A model generated the notes under the pieces. It was not told the DNA's origin. It made no database searches and saw only the letters and a list, made by a program, of their open reading frames with translations. This document shows positions 6,969 through 17,926 of a stretch of 44,647 bases of DNA, in pieces. The position numbers and the translations under genes were made by a program. Each line of letters starts with the position of its first letter. Position 1 is the stretch's first letter. The stretch is from Acidobacteriota bacterium (GTDB taxonomy: Bacteria; Acidobacteriota; Terriglobia; Bryobacterales; Bryobacteraceae): NCBI GenBank assembly GCA_016871055.1, contig VFZW01000009.1, positions 1 through 44,647 of the forward strand, read 5' to 3'.

Positions 6969-8357
6969 ATGCTGACGCGCCGATTGTTTCTCTCTAGCAT
7001 GGCCGCCACCGCGCAGTCGCGGGCGCGCGTGCCGAATTTTGTGTTGATCACTTGTGACGACATGGGGTACGCCGATATTGAACCCTATCGGGCGGAGGTG
7101 AACTACACGCCGAACCTCGCGCGGATGGCTCGCGAGGGCCTGAGGTTTACGTCCTGGTATGCGGCGCCGGTGTGCTCGCCGTCGCGGGCGGCTCTGATGA
7201 CCGGCTGTTATCCGAAGCGTGTGGGGTTGTCGTTTGGATCGTGGCACGCGGTGTTGATGCCTGGCGATTGGCACGGACTGAACCCGAACGAGACGACCGT
7301 TGCGAAGGTGCTGAAGCAACGCGGGTATGTGACGGCGTGCATCGGTAAGTGGCATCTGGGCGATCAGCCGGAGTTCTTGCCGACCAAGCAAGGATTCGAT
7401 TCGTACTATGGCCTGCCGTATTCCAACGACATGCGGCCGGCGCAGAAACCTGGACCGGCGCAGGATTATCCACACCCGCCTTTGCCGCTGTTGCGAAACG
7501 ACAAGTTAGTTCGCGAAGTGACGGATCAGGATTTTGTAACTGCCGATTACACGCGCGAAGCTCTGGAGTTTATTAAGAACAACGCCGCCCGGCCATTCTT
7601 CCTTTATCTGCCGCACACGATGGTGCATGGGCCTTTGGCGGCCGGGGCGGCTTGGCGCGGAAAGACGGGCAAGGATCTGTATCATGACTCGGTGGCGGAG
7701 ATCGACTGGTCGGTTGGCGAAATATTGAAGGCGGTTCCCCGAAATACGTTGGTGATCTTTCTGAGCGACAACGGCGGCACGCCGAGGGCGATCAATACGC
7801 CGCTACGGGGAAACAAAGGCAGCACGTGGGAAGGCGGAGTTCGCGTGCCGGCGCTGGCGTGGTGGCCTGGAAAGATCAAGCCGGGGCGGGTCAACGACGA
7901 CATCGTTTCAAATATGGATGTGTTGCCGACCTTCGCGGCCTTGGCGGGCGGCGATGTCCCGCGCGACCGCAAAATCGACGGCCGCGACTTATCGGCGTTG
8001 CTGGCGGGTCCCGGGAAATCGGGGCACGAGACGTTTTATTTCTATCATGCGAACAAGTTGCTGGCGGTTCGGCATGGTAAGTGGAAATTACACACAAATG
8101 GAGAGTTGTACGACTTAGCGGCGGATATCGGAGAGTCGAAAAATGTAGCGGCGGCGAATCCGGCGGTGGTGAAACAGTTGCTGGCGAAGCACGAAGAAGC
8201 GCGCGCGGATATGGGAGATGGGTCGCACGCGGGGCCGAATGTAAGGATGCATGGGAAGGCGAAAGGGCCGTTGCGGTTCTGGATCCCGCGGCATTCCGGC
8301 AGCGGGTTCCCGCCACAGGCGCCGGTGAAAAAGGTGGATGGGGCGCCGGTCGGTTGA
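6969..8357 (+). CDS. Tat-exported sulfatase (arylsulfatase family)
   Basis: A 462-residue type I sulfatase. The catalytic motif is CSPSR (C69-R73), where the Cys would be converted to formylglycine. The metal-binding acidic pair D30/D31 is in LITCDDMGY, and the second metal site is FLSDNGG. The N terminus MLTRRLFLSSMA is a short Tat-type leader. I chose ATG 6969 rather than 6942 because the earlier one precedes the twin-arginine motif and overlaps the divergent gene. The natural substrate is probably a sulfated sugar, judging by the carbohydrate-related operon across the promoter. No formylglycine-generating enzyme is in the window. Confidence 0.92.
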   Translation: MLTRRLFLSSMAATAQSRARVPNFVLITCDDMGYADIEPYRAEVNYTPNLARMAREGLRFTSWYAAPVCSPSRAALMTGCYPKRVGLSFGSWHAVLMPGDWHGLNPNETTVAKVLKQRGYVTACIGKWHLGDQPEFLPTKQGFDSYYGLPYSNDMRPAQKPGPAQDYPHPPLPLLRNDKLVREVTDQDFVTADYTREALEFIKNNAARPFFLYLPHTMVHGPLAAGAAWRGKTGKDLYHDSVAEIDWSVGEILKAVPRNTLVIFLSDNGGTPRAINTPLRGNKGSTWEGGVRVPALAWWPGKIKPGRVNDDIVSNMDVLPTFAALAGGDVPRDRKIDGRDLSALLAGPGKSGHETFYFYHANKLLAVRHGKWKLHTNGELYDLAADIGESKNVAAANPAVVKQLLAKHEEARADMGDGSHAGPNVRMHGKAKGPLRFWIPRHSGSGFPPQAPVKKVDGAPVG

Positions 8358-8373
8358 TCGAGGAAATCCGCAA

Positions 8374-8410
8374 TTAACGATGGCGTGGAGCTGCCGCGCG
8401 TCGCCGTTAA
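8374..8410. terminator. hairpin between convergent genes
   Basis: TTAACG-AT-GGCG (8374-8385) pairs with CGCCGTTAA (8402-8410), giving nine pairs with a two-base bulge. It lies between the stop of the sulfatase (8357) and the stop of the histidine kinase (8407). There is no T run, so termination efficiency is uncertain, but the position suits a bidirectional terminator. Confidence 0.35.
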
Positions 8411-9825
8411 CCCGCCTCGGGCAGACGAATTTCGATACGCGCGCCACCGCCTTTGATGTTGGACGCGCTGATCGCGCCGCCGTGCTGCTGGATGATGCCC
8501 TCGGAGACGGTGAGGCCGAGGCCGGTGCCGCGGGAGTCCAGGCGGGTCGTGATGAAAGCGTCGAAGATCTCGGGGAGCACATGTTCGGGGATGCCGGGGC
8601 CGTTGTCGTCGACGGCGATCGACCACCAGCGGCCGGCTGTGGCCGGGAACGGAGTGGCGCTGACGCGGATTTGGCCGTTGGTTGCGGGCGCGGCTTGCAG
8701 GGCGTTTCGGAGGATGTTCACAAAAACTTGAATCAGGCGGTCCGGGTTGCCGGTGACGATGCAGTTCGCAGGCACCTCATTGACGAAGGCCGCTGCGTTG
8801 GAGTTATCGTCGAGGGCGAGGAGGCTCCAGGCCTCGTCGACCAGCGGGCGGATCTTGACGGGCTCGTTTTTCTGTTTGCGGACACGTGCGAAATCGAGTA
8901 GGCCTTCGCTGATCGACCGAAGCCGTGCCGCGACGCGCTGCATACGTTCCAGGCGGGCGCGGGCTTGCGGGGCGTCGATCGTTTCGAGCAACTTTTCGAT
9001 CGAGCCCTGGAGGACGGCCACGGGCGTATTCAGCTCGTGGGCCACTCCCGCACTGAGTTGGCCAAGGCTGGCGAGGCGGTCCTGATCGACCATCGAGCGT
9101 TTGGCGGTTTCCAATCGCGTGAGGGCCTTTTCCAATTCCTCTTCGCGGCGGCGCAGCATCTGCACGGTGGAGTTTCGCGAACGCATGATCTGGCCGATCT
9201 CATCGTCTGACAAGAAATCTTCCGGTATGATTTCATTCGGAGAATCCCTAGCCATTACGGAATAATCTGCCTGCAGCATCGCGCGCAACGGCCGATAGAC
9301 ATAGAGAGGCATGATCACCAACTCTAAAAGGAGGACCGCCAAGACGTAGATCACTCCAAGGACCAGGAACAGCGCCCAACGGACGAGTTGAAGCGCCTGT
9401 CGATAGTACTCGTTGGGCAGCCGGATTCGCCGGTAGACCCCAGACGTGGGGCTCTTGCGGTAGAGAAACTCGTCGGTAGTGGCATCGCCTCGGATCCGGC
9501 CCGGATTCTGATCGAGCCAAACATGCAGATCCCTTGAAAGAGCCAGAGCCTCCGCACCTCCTTCCTCAAAGGAGTAGATTTCCAGCCCCGGAAGTCGCGG
9601 CAGTGGGGACTCCGAGAGAAGCGCTTGTTGAATCAGGCTGATCTCTCTCGACCTGGCGCCGGATACCCTCTGTTCCAGCAGGGGGAACACGGCAAAATAC
9701 ACCGAACTCGTTAACACAAGAAAAAAAGTGTTGTGTAGAACGATGAGCTTGAGGCGGACTTTCAGGTCGCCGAAGCGTTTACCGAGGTAACCGGGGTTCC
9801 GAGCTTCGGGGACGCGAAATCTCAT
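8407..9825 (-). CDS. membrane sensor histidine kinase
   Basis: A 472-residue kinase. TM1 (about 27-50) and TM2 (about 148-173) bracket a roughly 95-residue periplasmic sensor of no recognised family. A HAMP-like linker leads to a coiled coil (about 222-250). The phosphoacceptor is H263 in AGVAHELNTP. The N box is NILRNALQ (N374), G1 is DDNGPGIP, and G2 is GTGLGLTVS. AGGAAGGAAG precedes ATG 9825. No response regulator is adjacent. It is divergent from the actA operon with a 210-base shared upstream region, so sensing of redox or respiratory state is possible but is inference. Confidence 0.92.
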   Translation of the reverse strand: MRFRVPEARNPGYLGKRFGDLKVRLKLIVLHNTFFLVLTSSVYFAVFPLLEQRVSGARSREISLIQQALLSESPLPRLPGLEIYSFEEGGAEALALSRDLHVWLDQNPGRIRGDATTDEFLYRKSPTSGVYRRIRLPNEYYRQALQLVRWALFLVLGVIYVLAVLLLELVIMPLYVYRPLRAMLQADYSVMARDSPNEIIPEDFLSDDEIGQIMRSRNSTVQMLRRREEELEKALTRLETAKRSMVDQDRLASLGQLSAGVAHELNTPVAVLQGSIEKLLETIDAPQARARLERMQRVAARLRSISEGLLDFARVRKQKNEPVKIRPLVDEAWSLLALDDNSNAAAFVNEVPANCIVTGNPDRLIQVFVNILRNALQAAPATNGQIRVSATPFPATAGRWWSIAVDDNGPGIPEHVLPEIFDAFITTRLDSRGTGLGLTVSEGIIQQHGGAISASNIKGGGARIEIRLPEAG

Positions 9826-9869
9826 TCTTCCTTCCTGTAATTCCTGTCAGACAAGAAATTTTCTCTCCA

Positions 9870-9909
9870 TTGCGGAATTTCTCCCGTTGTGATAGAACAG
9901 TGGGAGAAA
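9870..9909 (+). promoter_or_regulatory. candidate act operon promoter with operator-like inverted repeat
   Basis: TTGCGG (9870-9875), a 17-base spacer, and TAGAAC (9893-9898) form a moderate sigma70-like promoter for the respiratory operon. The perfect repeat TTTCTCCC (9878-9885) and GGGAGAAA (9902-9909), with a 16-base gap, brackets the -10 region. That is a good place for a dimeric repressor or regulator. A similar AAATTTTCTCTCC lies at 9856-9868 on the kinase side. The resulting leader would be about 130 bases long. Confidence 0.35.
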
Positions 9910-9963
9910 CCTGCCGGAGGGGAACGTCGGCAGCATTCCGTCCACTTCCACCTTCAACCTAAC

Positions 9964-10032
9964 ATGAATCGCCAAACAGGCCAGGCGCGCGCTCAAGCGA
10001 GCAGCGCGTCCGGAGAGGAGCCGCAGTCGTAG
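9964..10032 (+). CDS. possible 22-residue leader peptide before actA
   Basis: ATG 9964 opens a 22-codon frame, ending in TAG 10030-10032 only three bases before the actA start. It encodes a hydrophilic peptide beginning MNRQTGQAR and ending EEPQS. The purine-rich GGAGAGGAG within it is the only ribosome-binding-like sequence near actA, but lies about 16 bases from ATG 10036. Stop-to-start reinitiation could therefore couple actA to this frame. No clear ribosome binding site precedes 9964, so translation is uncertain. Confidence 0.25.
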   Translation: MNRQTGQARAQASSASGEEPQS

Positions 10033-10035
10033 GCA

Positions 10036-10683
10036 ATGGCACAGTTATTTCCAAAAAAGATCGATCTGATGATACGCGGCGTAGGGCTAGCCGTGGCCAT
10101 CGGCGCCGGCGTGACCGCCGGAGGGATGTTGCTGCTGCATCATCCGAAGAAGATTGAACCCGGCTATCAGCCCACGCAGCCGATTGCGTACAGCCACAAA
10201 TTGCATGCGGGAAACCTCGGCATGGACTGCATGTATTGCCACAACACGGTGGACAAGAGTTCGTACGCGGCGATCCCCTCGTCGCAGACTTGCATGAACT
10301 GCCACAGCAAAGTGAAGGCGCAGTCGGTGGTGCTGGAGCCGTTGCGAAAGAGCTACGAAGCCAACGAGCCGGTGCCGTGGGTGAAGATCCACCGGCTGCC
10401 CGACTATGCGTTCTTCAACCACAGCGCCCACGTGAATGCAGGTGTAAGCTGCGTGACCTGCCACGGCCGAGTCGACCAGATGATCGAAGTCAAGCAAGTC
10501 CAGCCGTTGACGATGGCGTGGTGCCTGGAATGCCACCGCAACCCGGCCGCTCATATCCGTCCGGCCGAATTCGTGACAAAACTCGATTGGAAGCCGGAGC
10601 GGGATCCGGCTGAGATCGGACGCGAGATCATCGCGAAGAAAAAAATCAATCCTCCCGTGAACTGTTCGGGGTGCCATCGATGA
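10036..10683 (+). CDS. actA: Alternative Complex III subunit ActA, pentahaem cytochrome c
   Basis: A 215-residue protein anchored by one N-terminal membrane helix (about 12-34). It carries five CxxCH haem sites: C65-H69, C86-H90, C139-H143, C163-H167 and C210-H214. Five haems plus a single helix is the standard ActA form, the cytochrome that receives electrons in the quinol:cytochrome c/oxidase oxidoreductase. It is the first gene of the act-SCO-cox operon. The last haem motif is four codons from the stop, and the stop overlaps ATG 10680 of actB (ATGA). Confidence 0.95.
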   Translation: MAQLFPKKIDLMIRGVGLAVAIGAGVTAGGMLLLHHPKKIEPGYQPTQPIAYSHKLHAGNLGMDCMYCHNTVDKSSYAAIPSSQTCMNCHSKVKAQSVVLEPLRKSYEANEPVPWVKIHRLPDYAFFNHSAHVNAGVSCVTCHGRVDQMIEVKQVQPLTMAWCLECHRNPAAHIRPAEFVTKLDWKPERDPAEIGREIIAKKKINPPVNCSGCHR

Positions 10684-13600
10684 TCCAGATACAAGGAATC
10701 GGAAATCAAACTGGGCCGAAGTTCTGGCGTAGCCTGAACGAACTGGCCAATACGCCGAAGTTTCAGCAGTGGGTGGCGCGGGAGTTTCCCGATGGCGCCA
10801 CTGACATCATGAACTCGAACTCGCGCCGCAACTTCCTGCAGTTGATGGCGGCGTCGATGGGCTTGGCCGGGCTGACCTCGTGCCGCCGGCCTGTTGAAAA
10901 AATTCTTCCGCACGCAAAGTCGTTTGAAGGAATCGCGCACGGCAATTCGCTGCACTTCGCCACGGCGATGCCATTGGCCGGAAGCGCGATGGGACTGCTT
11001 GTGGAATCCTTCGAAGGCCGGCCGGTCAAGATCGAAGGCAATCCCGGCCACCCGGCGTCGCGCGGCGCGGCGAACATGCTGGCGCAGGCCTCGGTTCTCA
11101 ATCTGTATGATCCCGATCGGGCCAAGGACGTGGTTGAGGGCGGCAAGAAGGGGACCTGGGACGAAGTCGCCGAGGCGATGACACAAGCCGGACCGCTTGA
11201 AGGTGTCCGGGTGTTGAGCGGATACGTTAACTCGCCGACGCTGGCCGGGTTGCGTGCGCAGCTTCTCGCCAAGGCGCCAACGGCCAAGTGGGTAGAGTAC
11301 GAACCGGTTTCCGACGAGACGATCCTTGATGGATCGAGGATCGCTTTTAACGATTCGCTTCGTCCTCACTACGATTTCAAGAAAGCCAACGTCGTCCTCG
11401 CGCTCGATTCGGACTTCCTGCAACTCGACAACCGGTCGCTTGGCTGGATCAAGGATTTTTCGGCGCGACGTTCGCCGGCGCATCATGAAGCGGCCCCCGC
11501 GGCGACGCCCGCTGCCGGAGCGCACGGCGCGAATGACCACGCCGCGGGCGATCATGCCCCAGCGGCTGGCATGAACCGGCTCTACGCGGTCGAGAGCAAC
11601 TACTCGCTCACCGGAGCTACCGCTGATCACCGGTTGCGCGTGAAGCCGAGCGATGTCGCCAACTTCGTGTTCGATCTGGCTCGGGAATTGGGTGCGATTA
11701 CCGGACTCAAGGTGCTTGGCCAGCAAGATAAGTTCATCAAGGCCCTCGCCAAGGATCTGAGTGCCAACAAAGGCAAGGCGATCGTTCTCGCCGGTCCTCG
11801 TCAACCGGCCGCTGTTCATGCGGTTGTCGCGCTCATCAATCAGACGCTCGGCAATGCGGGTGAGACGGTCACCTATACCAAGGAAGATCGCCGGTCGATG
11901 GCGTCGCTGGTCGAGTTGGTGAAGGACCTAAACTCCGGCGCCGCGAAGTCGGTCCTGATCCTTGGTGGCAATCCGGTCTACGATGCCCCCGCCGACCTAG
12001 CCTTCGGAGACGCACTGAAGAAGGTCGCGAATTCGGCCTACCTCGGCGCTGAGTCGAACGAAACCGCCGCAGCCTGCAAGTGCAGCCTGCCGGAATCGCA
12101 CTTCTTCGAAGCCTGGGGTGATGCCACCCACCTGGACGGCAGCGCCTCGATTGTTCAGCCGCTGATCGAGCCGCTGTTTGGCACGAAATCGGCGATCGAA
12201 GTCGTCGGTCTGCTCGTTAACGGCAAGTGGCAGAGCGGTCACGACCTAGTCAAGGCACAGTGGAAATTGGCCGACGCCGCTTGGAAGAAGGCGCTGCACG
12301 ACGGCCTGATCGCCGGCAATGCGGCCGCCCCGGCTAAAGCGACCGGCGACAAGACTCGCGTCGAGGCCGCGGTGAACGCTCATCCGAAAGCGAAGGGCGG
12401 CATGGAAGTCTCGTTCTTCCCAAGCGCCAATCTCTTCGACGGCCGGTTCGCCAACAACGCGTGGTTGCAGGAAACGCCCGAGCCGATGACCAAAATCGTT
12501 TGGGACAACGTCGCGCTAATGAGCCCGAAAACGGCAAAAGAGATGGACGTCGCCGAGGTTGTCGATAACGTCGGCATGTATGGCAAGAAGATCGCTATCG
12601 AGATCGACGGCCGGAGGGTTGAAGCCCCGGTGCTGGTGATGCCGGGTCACGCCGACGGCGCTGTTTCGTTGACTCTCGGCTACGGCCGCACGGCGATTGG
12701 CCGCGTGGGCAAGGGCATCGGTTACAACGCCTATGCGGTTCGCGTACTCGGATCGATGGGCTTTGCCAGCGGCGCAACCGTAAAGAAACTCGACGGTACC
12801 CAATACCTGGTCACGACGCAGGAACATCACAACCAGGAAGGCCGGCCGATCGTCAAGGAAAACACCGAAGCCGGCTACGCCAAAAATCAACACTTCGCGA
12901 CCCACGACGAAGAGCACGTCGAGTTGTTTTCGTTGTTTGACGGTTACGACTACTCGAAGGGCAGCCAATGGGGAATGGCGGTCGATCTGAACGCCTGTAT
13001 CGGTTGCAACGCCTGTATGGTCGCCTGCCAGAGCGAAAACAACGTGCCGGTCGTCGGAAAAGAACAGGTCGCCAAGGGCCGCGACATGCACTGGATCCGG
13101 CTCGACCGCTACTTTACCGGCGCCGAGGAAGATCCGCAGGTCGTCTATCAACCGATGGCGTGTCAGCAGTGCGAAAATGCGCCGTGCGAATCGGTTTGTC
13201 CGGTCGCGGCGACCATTCACAGTCCCGAAGGCCTGAACGACATGGCCTACAACCGCTGCGTCGGCACGCGGTACTGCGCCAACAACTGTCCCTACAAAGT
13301 TCGGCGGTTCAACTACCTCAACTTCCACAAGGATCTTGAGGAGATCACAAAGATGGTCCACAACCCGAACGTCTCGGTCCGCATGCGCGGCGTCATGGAA
13401 AAGTGCACCTACTGCGTGCAGCGCATCCAGGAAGCCAAGATCAAGGCCAAGGCCCAGGGCCGCGCCAAGGGCGAAGCCGGACCTTACAAGGTCGGCGAAA
13501 TCCTGACCGCCTGTCAGCAGACCTGTCCCGCCGACGCAATCACCTTCGGCGATATCAATGATCCCAACTCGAAAGTCGCCAAGCTGAAGAAGGATCACCG

Positions 13601-13687
13601 CAACTACACCCTGCTGCACGAACTGAACGTGAAGCCGCGCACGACCTATCTGGCGAAACTGCGCAATCCCAATCCGGAGTTGGCGTA

Positions 13688-13688
<1 letters not shown>
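10680..13688 (+). CDS. actB: Alternative Complex III subunit ActB, molybdopterin-oxidoreductase-like/Fe-S fusion
   Basis: About 1002 residues. A Tat motif [10 protein letters not shown] near residue 45 is followed by AGLTSC, which looks like a lipobox. The large N-terminal domain resembles molybdopterin oxidoreductases but in this family binds no molybdenum. The C-terminal ferredoxin-like part has four Cys sets: [11 protein letters not shown] (about residue 772), [24 protein letters not shown] and CTYC followed by CQQTC, for [4Fe-4S]/[3Fe-4S] clusters. ATG 10680 overlaps the actA stop; GTG 10671 is an alternative. A His/Ala/Pro-rich insert (about residues 270-297) is unusual. The TAA stop shares its last base with the actC start. 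Confidence 0.95.
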
Positions 13689-15129
<1,441 letters not shown>

Positions 15130-15130
<1 letters not shown>

Positions 15131-15669
15131 TGGCTGACAAAACCACGATTCACGGTATGGTCGGCGATTTCGATTCGCCCGATCAATTGATGGACGCGAT
15201 CCGCGCGGCGCGCAAGGCCGGCTACACGAAGCTCGAAGCCTACACGCCGTTCCCGATCCACGGGATCGACGACGCGATGAGCGCCAAACCCTCGATCCTC
15301 GGCTACGTCGTCGTCTGCTGCGGCGCGGTCGGCTTGACCATCGCGATCCTGCTGCAATGGTGGACCGGAGCGGTGGCCTATCCGCTAGTGATCTCGGGTA
15401 AGCCGATGTTCGCCTTCGAATTTGCGATCCCGATCATATTCGAGCTCACCGTCCTGCTGAGCGCGTTTGGCGCGGTGTTCGGCATGTTCGCGTTGAATGG
15501 TTTGCCGAAGCTGCATCATCCGCTGTTTAATTACTCGGGCGCCGAGGGTATCACCGACGACCGCTTTGTGTTGGTCATCGAAGCCGGCGACCATCAGTTC
15601 GACGCGGCCGGGACACGGGAATTTCTGCTCGCACAGGGCGCCGCGAAAACGGAGTTGATCGAGGAATAA
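15130..15669 (+). CDS. actD: Alternative Complex III subunit ActD (DUF3341)
   Basis: A 179-residue protein. A cytoplasmic N-terminal domain with MVGDFDSPDQLMDAIRAAR and YTPFPIHGIDDAM is typical of DUF3341/ActD. It is followed by two membrane helices (about 58-80 and 95-120). The C terminus, with GITDDRFVLVIE and a DAAGTREFL motif, also matches the family. The start overlaps the actC stop by one base. ActD is a small peripheral-membrane subunit of the complex with no cofactor. Confidence 0.92.
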
Positions 15670-15672
15670 CGC

Positions 15673-16281
15673 ATGAGAATTCAATCCATACTCCTCGTGA
15701 TTGCCGCCGTGGCTGGGCTGGTCTCATGTGGTCCAGGCGCGGGCAAAGACACGCCGCCGATTTGGGTGTTCCCGGACATGAAGATCCAGGAAAAGTACAA
15801 GCCGCAGCAGGAGAGCCCGCTCTTTAGCGATCGCCGCGCTTCGCGTAAACCGGTCGAAGGCACCGTTTCCCGCGAGGGCTATGTCGAAGACGAAGGCTAC
15901 TCCCTGGGAATCGTGAGCGGTCAATACGTCGGCAAGAATCCGCTAGAGTTGAACCAGGCGGTACTCGCCCACGGCCAGAAGAAGTTCAATACATATTGCG
16001 CTCCTTGTCACGACCGCACTGCTTCGGGCGGTGGCATTGTCGGCAAACGTGCCGGTGCGGCGTTCCAGCCGGCCGACTTGCACAAGCCGGAAACCAAACA
16101 AAAGAACGACGGCGAGTTGTACTCGATCGCCTCCGATGGCCGCCGCACCATGATGGGCTATCGGAACCAGATCTCCAATTACGACCGCTGGGCCGTTGTT
16201 GCCTACCTGCGTGCCTTGCAACGCGCCAAGGGCGCGACCATCGACGATGTACCGGAAAACCTCCGCGGGGAGGTTCGCTAA
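15673..16281 (+). CDS. actE: Alternative Complex III subunit ActE, monohaem cytochrome c lipoprotein
   Basis: A 202-residue lipoprotein. The signal ends in LVSC, with C19 as the lipidated residue. One haem-binding site, CAPCH (C109-H113), is present, with a likely axial Met in GRRTMMGYRNQ. In the complex it carries electrons at the outer face of the membrane. It lies three bases after actD and four before actF. Confidence 0.93.
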   Translation: MRIQSILLVIAAVAGLVSCGPGAGKDTPPIWVFPDMKIQEKYKPQQESPLFSDRRASRKPVEGTVSREGYVEDEGYSLGIVSGQYVGKNPLELNQAVLAHGQKKFNTYCAPCHDRTASGGGIVGKRAGAAFQPADLHKPETKQKNDGELYSIASDGRRTMMGYRNQISNYDRWAVVAYLRALQRAKGATIDDVPENLRGEVR

Positions 16282-16285
16282 CACC

Positions 16286-17503
16286 ATGAGTCAATCCCAT
16301 CACCATCCCGTCAATACCGACTCCTACTACATCCCCGACGCCATCTGGGACCGGGGCCGAAACGTCCTCGGCGCCATGTTCCTGCTCGGTTGGGGCGCGG
16401 CATTGGCCGGCTACGGACAAAATCACGATCAGTTCTTCCAATCCTATCTGGTCGCCTTTTTCTTCGCGTTTTCGATCGCCATCGGCGCGACATTGTTTAC
16501 GATGATCCAGCACCTGACCGGTTCGGCCTGGAGTGTTCCGGTGCGACGCATCATGGAGAACATCATGATGTCGCTGCCGGTCCTCGGGCTGCTTTTCATC
16601 CCGGTCGCCCTGGGGCTGCACTCTCTCTACGAATGGTCGCATCCCGAATTCGTCGCCAAGGAAGTAATGGAGTTGAAGAAGGGCGTATACACCAATTTTC
16701 TCAATCCGAAGATGTTCTACATCCGCGCGGTGGCCTACTTCCTGATTTGGTCCTTCTGGGCCTGGAAGCTGTACTCGAACTCGAAATCGCAGGACACGAC
16801 CAAGGCGCTCGGACCGACCTTCGCCAACGAAAAGTGGTCGGCGCCCGGAATGCTGTTGTTCTTCCTGTCGGGGTCTCTGGCGAGTTTCGATTGGGTGATG
16901 TCGCTCAATCCGCACTGGTATTCGACCATGTTTGGCGTCTATTGCCTAGCTGGCGGCGCTTGGGGCTTCTTCGCCCTGCTCACTTTCATCTTCCTGCGCT
17001 TCCGCGCCAACGGCATCATGGTGAACTCGGTTACCACCGAGCACTACCACGACCTCGGCAAGTGGATGTTTGCACTGACGGTATTCTGGGCCTACATCGC
17101 TTTCTCACAGTACATGCTGATCTGGTACGCCAACATGCCCGAAGAGACGATCTTTTTCAAGATGCGCCGCACCGGGTCTTGGGAGGCGATGAGCGGCGTC
17201 CTGTTGTTTGGACACTTCATCTTCACATTCCTGCTGCTGCTTGCCCGTAACAGCAAGCGGACGTTGAATGTGCTGCGTTTCGCCACGCTATGGATCCTTG
17301 CGATGCACTACACCGACGTGTACTGGTTGGTGATGCCGAATTTTCACAAAGCCGGGATCGCATTTAGCTGGGTCGATCTGGCCACGCTGTCCGCGGTAAT
17401 GTCCACAGTCGGGCTCGCCTTCTGGATGCGCCTCCGCAAGGCGCCCCTCGCCCCGATCGGCGACCCGCGCTTCAAGAAGGGACTGGAGTTCCAGAATGTC
17501 TAG
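16286..17503 (+). CDS. actF: Alternative Complex III subunit ActF, ActC-like membrane subunit
   Basis: A 405-residue polytopic protein with about ten helices, related to ActC/NrfD. Stretches SLASFDWVMSLNPHWYSTMFG and FSQYMLIWYANMPEET are typical of the quinol:cytochrome c oxidoreductase ActF family. I chose ATG 16286 because it directly follows actE; a longer reading would overlap actE. The stop is TAG, overlapping the next gene's start by eight bases. Confidence 0.94.
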   Translation: MSQSHHHPVNTDSYYIPDAIWDRGRNVLGAMFLLGWGAALAGYGQNHDQFFQSYLVAFFFAFSIAIGATLFTMIQHLTGSAWSVPVRRIMENIMMSLPVLGLLFIPVALGLHSLYEWSHPEFVAKEVMELKKGVYTNFLNPKMFYIRAVAYFLIWSFWAWKLYSNSKSQDTTKALGPTFANEKWSAPGMLLFFLSGSLASFDWVMSLNPHWYSTMFGVYCLAGGAWGFFALLTFIFLRFRANGIMVNSVTTEHYHDLGKWMFALTVFWAYIAFSQYMLIWYANMPEETIFFKMRRTGSWEAMSGVLLFGHFIFTFLLLLARNSKRTLNVLRFATLWILAMHYTDVYWLVMPNFHKAGIAFSWVDLATLSAVMSTVGLAFWMRLRKAPLAPIGDPRFKKGLEFQNV

Positions 17504-17924
17504 CCGCGCTGAAGAAAAACCGAAATCGAATCTCGCCGAACTCGGCTTTGACCGTTCTGAACCGCAGATCTCCAGCGTGGTCGGGACCACGATCGGCATC
17601 ATCGGTGTGCTGGTTGGCACCGGTGTCGGAGTTCAGTATTACTACGAGCAGTATCGGGAGCGAATCATCGAAGAACGCCAACTGGCGCCCGTATCCCAAG
17701 ATCTGCTTGACCTGCGCTCGAAAGAAGAAAAAGAACTGGGATCCTACGGATACGCCGACAAGGCGAACGGTGTTGTGCGTGTTCCCGTGTCGCGGGCGAT
17801 GGAACTGGTGATCAGTGAAGCCAAGGAAGGCAAATCGAAGTACCCGACGGCCGCCTACATCGTCAAGAAAGCCGAAGATGCGGCAACGCCTGCCGCACCC
17901 GCCGCTGGAGCGCCCGCCAAGTAA
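17496..17924 (+). CDS. small single-helix membrane protein of the act-cox operon
   Basis: A 142-residue protein. A hydrophilic N terminus is followed by one membrane helix (about 28-48) and an outer domain. The segment GSYGYADKANGVVRVPVSRAM resembles a motif I have seen in small proteins of other act/cox operons. The tail is Ala/Pro-rich. It overlaps actF by eight bases and precedes SCO by two, so it is co-translated with both. It may be an assembly factor or accessory subunit of ACIII or the oxidase; no cofactor motif is visible. Confidence 0.85.
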   Translation: MSSRAEEKPKSNLAELGFDRSEPQISSVVGTTIGIIGVLVGTGVGVQYYYEQYRERIIEERQLAPVSQDLLDLRSKEEKELGSYGYADKANGVVRVPVSRAMELVISEAKEGKSKYPTAAYIVKKAEDAATPAAPAAGAPAK

Positions 17925-17926
17925 TC

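Noticed and set aside
8374-8410. Strong intrinsic terminator
   Set aside because: The hairpin is real, but no T run follows on either strand, so it is listed only as a weak terminator.
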